From CAIOSQ01 sp044359885 (GTDB lineage Bacteria > Pseudomonadota > Alphaproteobacteria > CACIAM-22H2), in the NCBI GenBank assembly GCA_044359885.1, contig JBIKLI010000260.1, positions 1 to 6,306 of the forward strand: a DNA stretch of 6,306 bases. Reading direction: 5' to 3'. Both the position numbers and the translations under genes were made by a program. Below, piece after piece: positions 5,550-6,306 of the stretch (positions are counted from its first letter, which is position 1; the number at the start of each line of letters is the position of its first letter). The notes under the pieces were generated by a model, which made no database searches, had not been told where the DNA came from, and saw only the letters and a program-made list of their open reading frames with translations.

Positions 5550-6306
5550 AGCTTGCCCGGCCGCTCGGGATCGTCGCCGCTCTCGCCGCGGCCGGTCTTG
5601 CTGTCCTCGCGGCGCTGTTCGCCTTCCTGCTGTCGCTCGATCTCGACAGGTTCAAGCCCGCCCTTGCGGCCCAGGTGAAGGCTGCGACGGGACGCGACCT
5701 CGTCATCGAGGGCCGTTTGGCGCCCCGGTTCGGCCTGACGCCGTCGCTGGCGATCGAGGGGGTGTCGCTGTCGAACGCCCCGTGGGGCGAGAACCGGCCG
5801 ATGCTGACGGTCGAGCGCTTCGAGGCGCGGTTGCGGCTTCTGCCCCTGGTGGCCAGCCTTGGTCGGCATATCGTCGTCGAGCGGGTGGTGCTGACCGGCG
5901 CCGATCTCTGGCTGGAGACCGACGAGACCGGGAGCGCCAATTGGCGCTTTCCCGCGGCGGGCGCGGGGGCCGGCCGGGGTGGCGTCTCCGAACCGGCCGG
6001 CGCCGAACCGCAGATGCCTGAGATCGAGGTGCTCGATCTGGAGTTCCGGCGCGTCAAGGTCGGCCTCAAGCTCGGGGCGGCGGCACCCAGGACCCTGGCG
6101 CTCGACAACCTCACCTTGCGCGGCGAGGGTGGCGCCTACTGGTTCGACGGGGTGGGCCGCGTCGACCGCATGCCTTTCGACGTCGGCGGCCGCCTGGCCC
6201 GTCGCGATGCCGGCGGTCTCGCCTTCGATTTCGCCGCGCGCAGCCGCGATCGCGCCAGCCTGAAGGTCGGCGGCGAGTTGCGCCGCCCCTTCACCGGCAG
6301 CGACTA
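5546..6306 (+). CDS. AsmA-family protein, N-terminal part (3'-truncated)
   Basis: The frame runs from the ATG at 5546 to the window edge without a stop, giving about 253 residues of a longer protein. A short basic N-terminus is followed by one membrane helix (about 8-29), and the rest would lie in the periplasm. AsmA-type features are the LDLDRFKPALAAQVKAATGRDL segment just after the helix (about 31-52), SLAIEGVSLSNAPWG (about 67-81), the ERFEARLRLLPL strand (about 89-100), and VVLTGADLWLETDETGSANW (about 112-131). AsmA-like proteins belong to the repeating beta-groove family thought to carry lipids between the inner and outer membranes or to affect outer-membrane protein assembly. A low-complexity Gly/Ala-rich linker (about 134-150) follows the first block. 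Its ATG overlaps the HAD stop by 4 nt (ATGA), so it is probably translated with that gene. The family call is firm; the exact function is not. Confidence 0.9.
   Translation, partial: MKLARPLGIVAALAAAGLAVLAALFAFLLSLDLDRFKPALAAQVKAATGRDLVIEGRLAPRFGLTPSLAIEGVSLSNAPWGENRPMLTVERFEARLRLLPLVASLGRHIVVERVVLTGADLWLETDETGSANWRFPAAGAGAGRGGVSEPAGAEPQMPEIEVLDLEFRRVKVGLKLGAAAPRTLALDNLTLRGEGGAYWFDGVGRVDRMPFDVGGRLARRDAGGLAFDFAARSRDRASLKVGGELRRPFTGSD

Overview
The window looks like ordinary chromosomal DNA from a high-GC Gram-negative bacterium, most likely an alphaproteobacterium (Rhodospirillales/Azospirillales-like). This is inferred from the very high GC, the strong G/C preference at third codon positions, the CrcB/RluC/HAD/AsmA gene content, and a HlyD-type adaptor, which implies an outer membrane. 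All six supported genes are on the + strand and tightly packed. The only non-coding gaps are about 108 bp (712-819) and 104 bp (3771-3874). No RNA gene, insertion sequence, CRISPR array or phage gene was seen.

Layout. Positions 2-331 hold the 3' end of a gene resembling RNase H-fold DUF429 proteins. Its stop codon overlaps the start of crcB (328-711), a fluoride channel. After a short gap come an ABC half-transporter of the type I secretion class (820-2496) and, 5 nt later, its HlyD-family periplasmic adaptor (2502-3770). After a second gap, which holds a weak candidate promoter, a three-gene unit begins: rluC-type 23S rRNA pseudouridine synthase (3875-4864), a HAD-IA phosphatase of the phosphoglycolate phosphatase type (4866-5549), and an AsmA-family inner-membrane-anchored periplasmic protein (5546-end, cut by the window edge). 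The last two junctions are 1 nt apart and a 4-nt overlap, so co-transcription and translational coupling are likely.

How the genes work together. The ABC protein and HlyD adaptor would form the inner-membrane part of a type I-like export machine. No TolC-type outer-membrane channel, no recognisable RTX-like substrate and no second ABC subunit lie in the window. The ABC protein is the most unusual item. Walker A, Q-loop and signature motif are present, but the catalytic glutamate is Asp, the switch histidine is Gly and the D-loop is unrecognisable. This suggests a weakly active or inactive ATPase site, or a subunit that needs a partner encoded elsewhere. The pair sits between crcB and rluC-HAD, genes that from general knowledge are often close neighbours in alphaproteobacteria, so it may be an insertion into a housekeeping neighbourhood. 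I see no clear evidence of an entirely new system; the degenerate transporter and its setting are the best lead.
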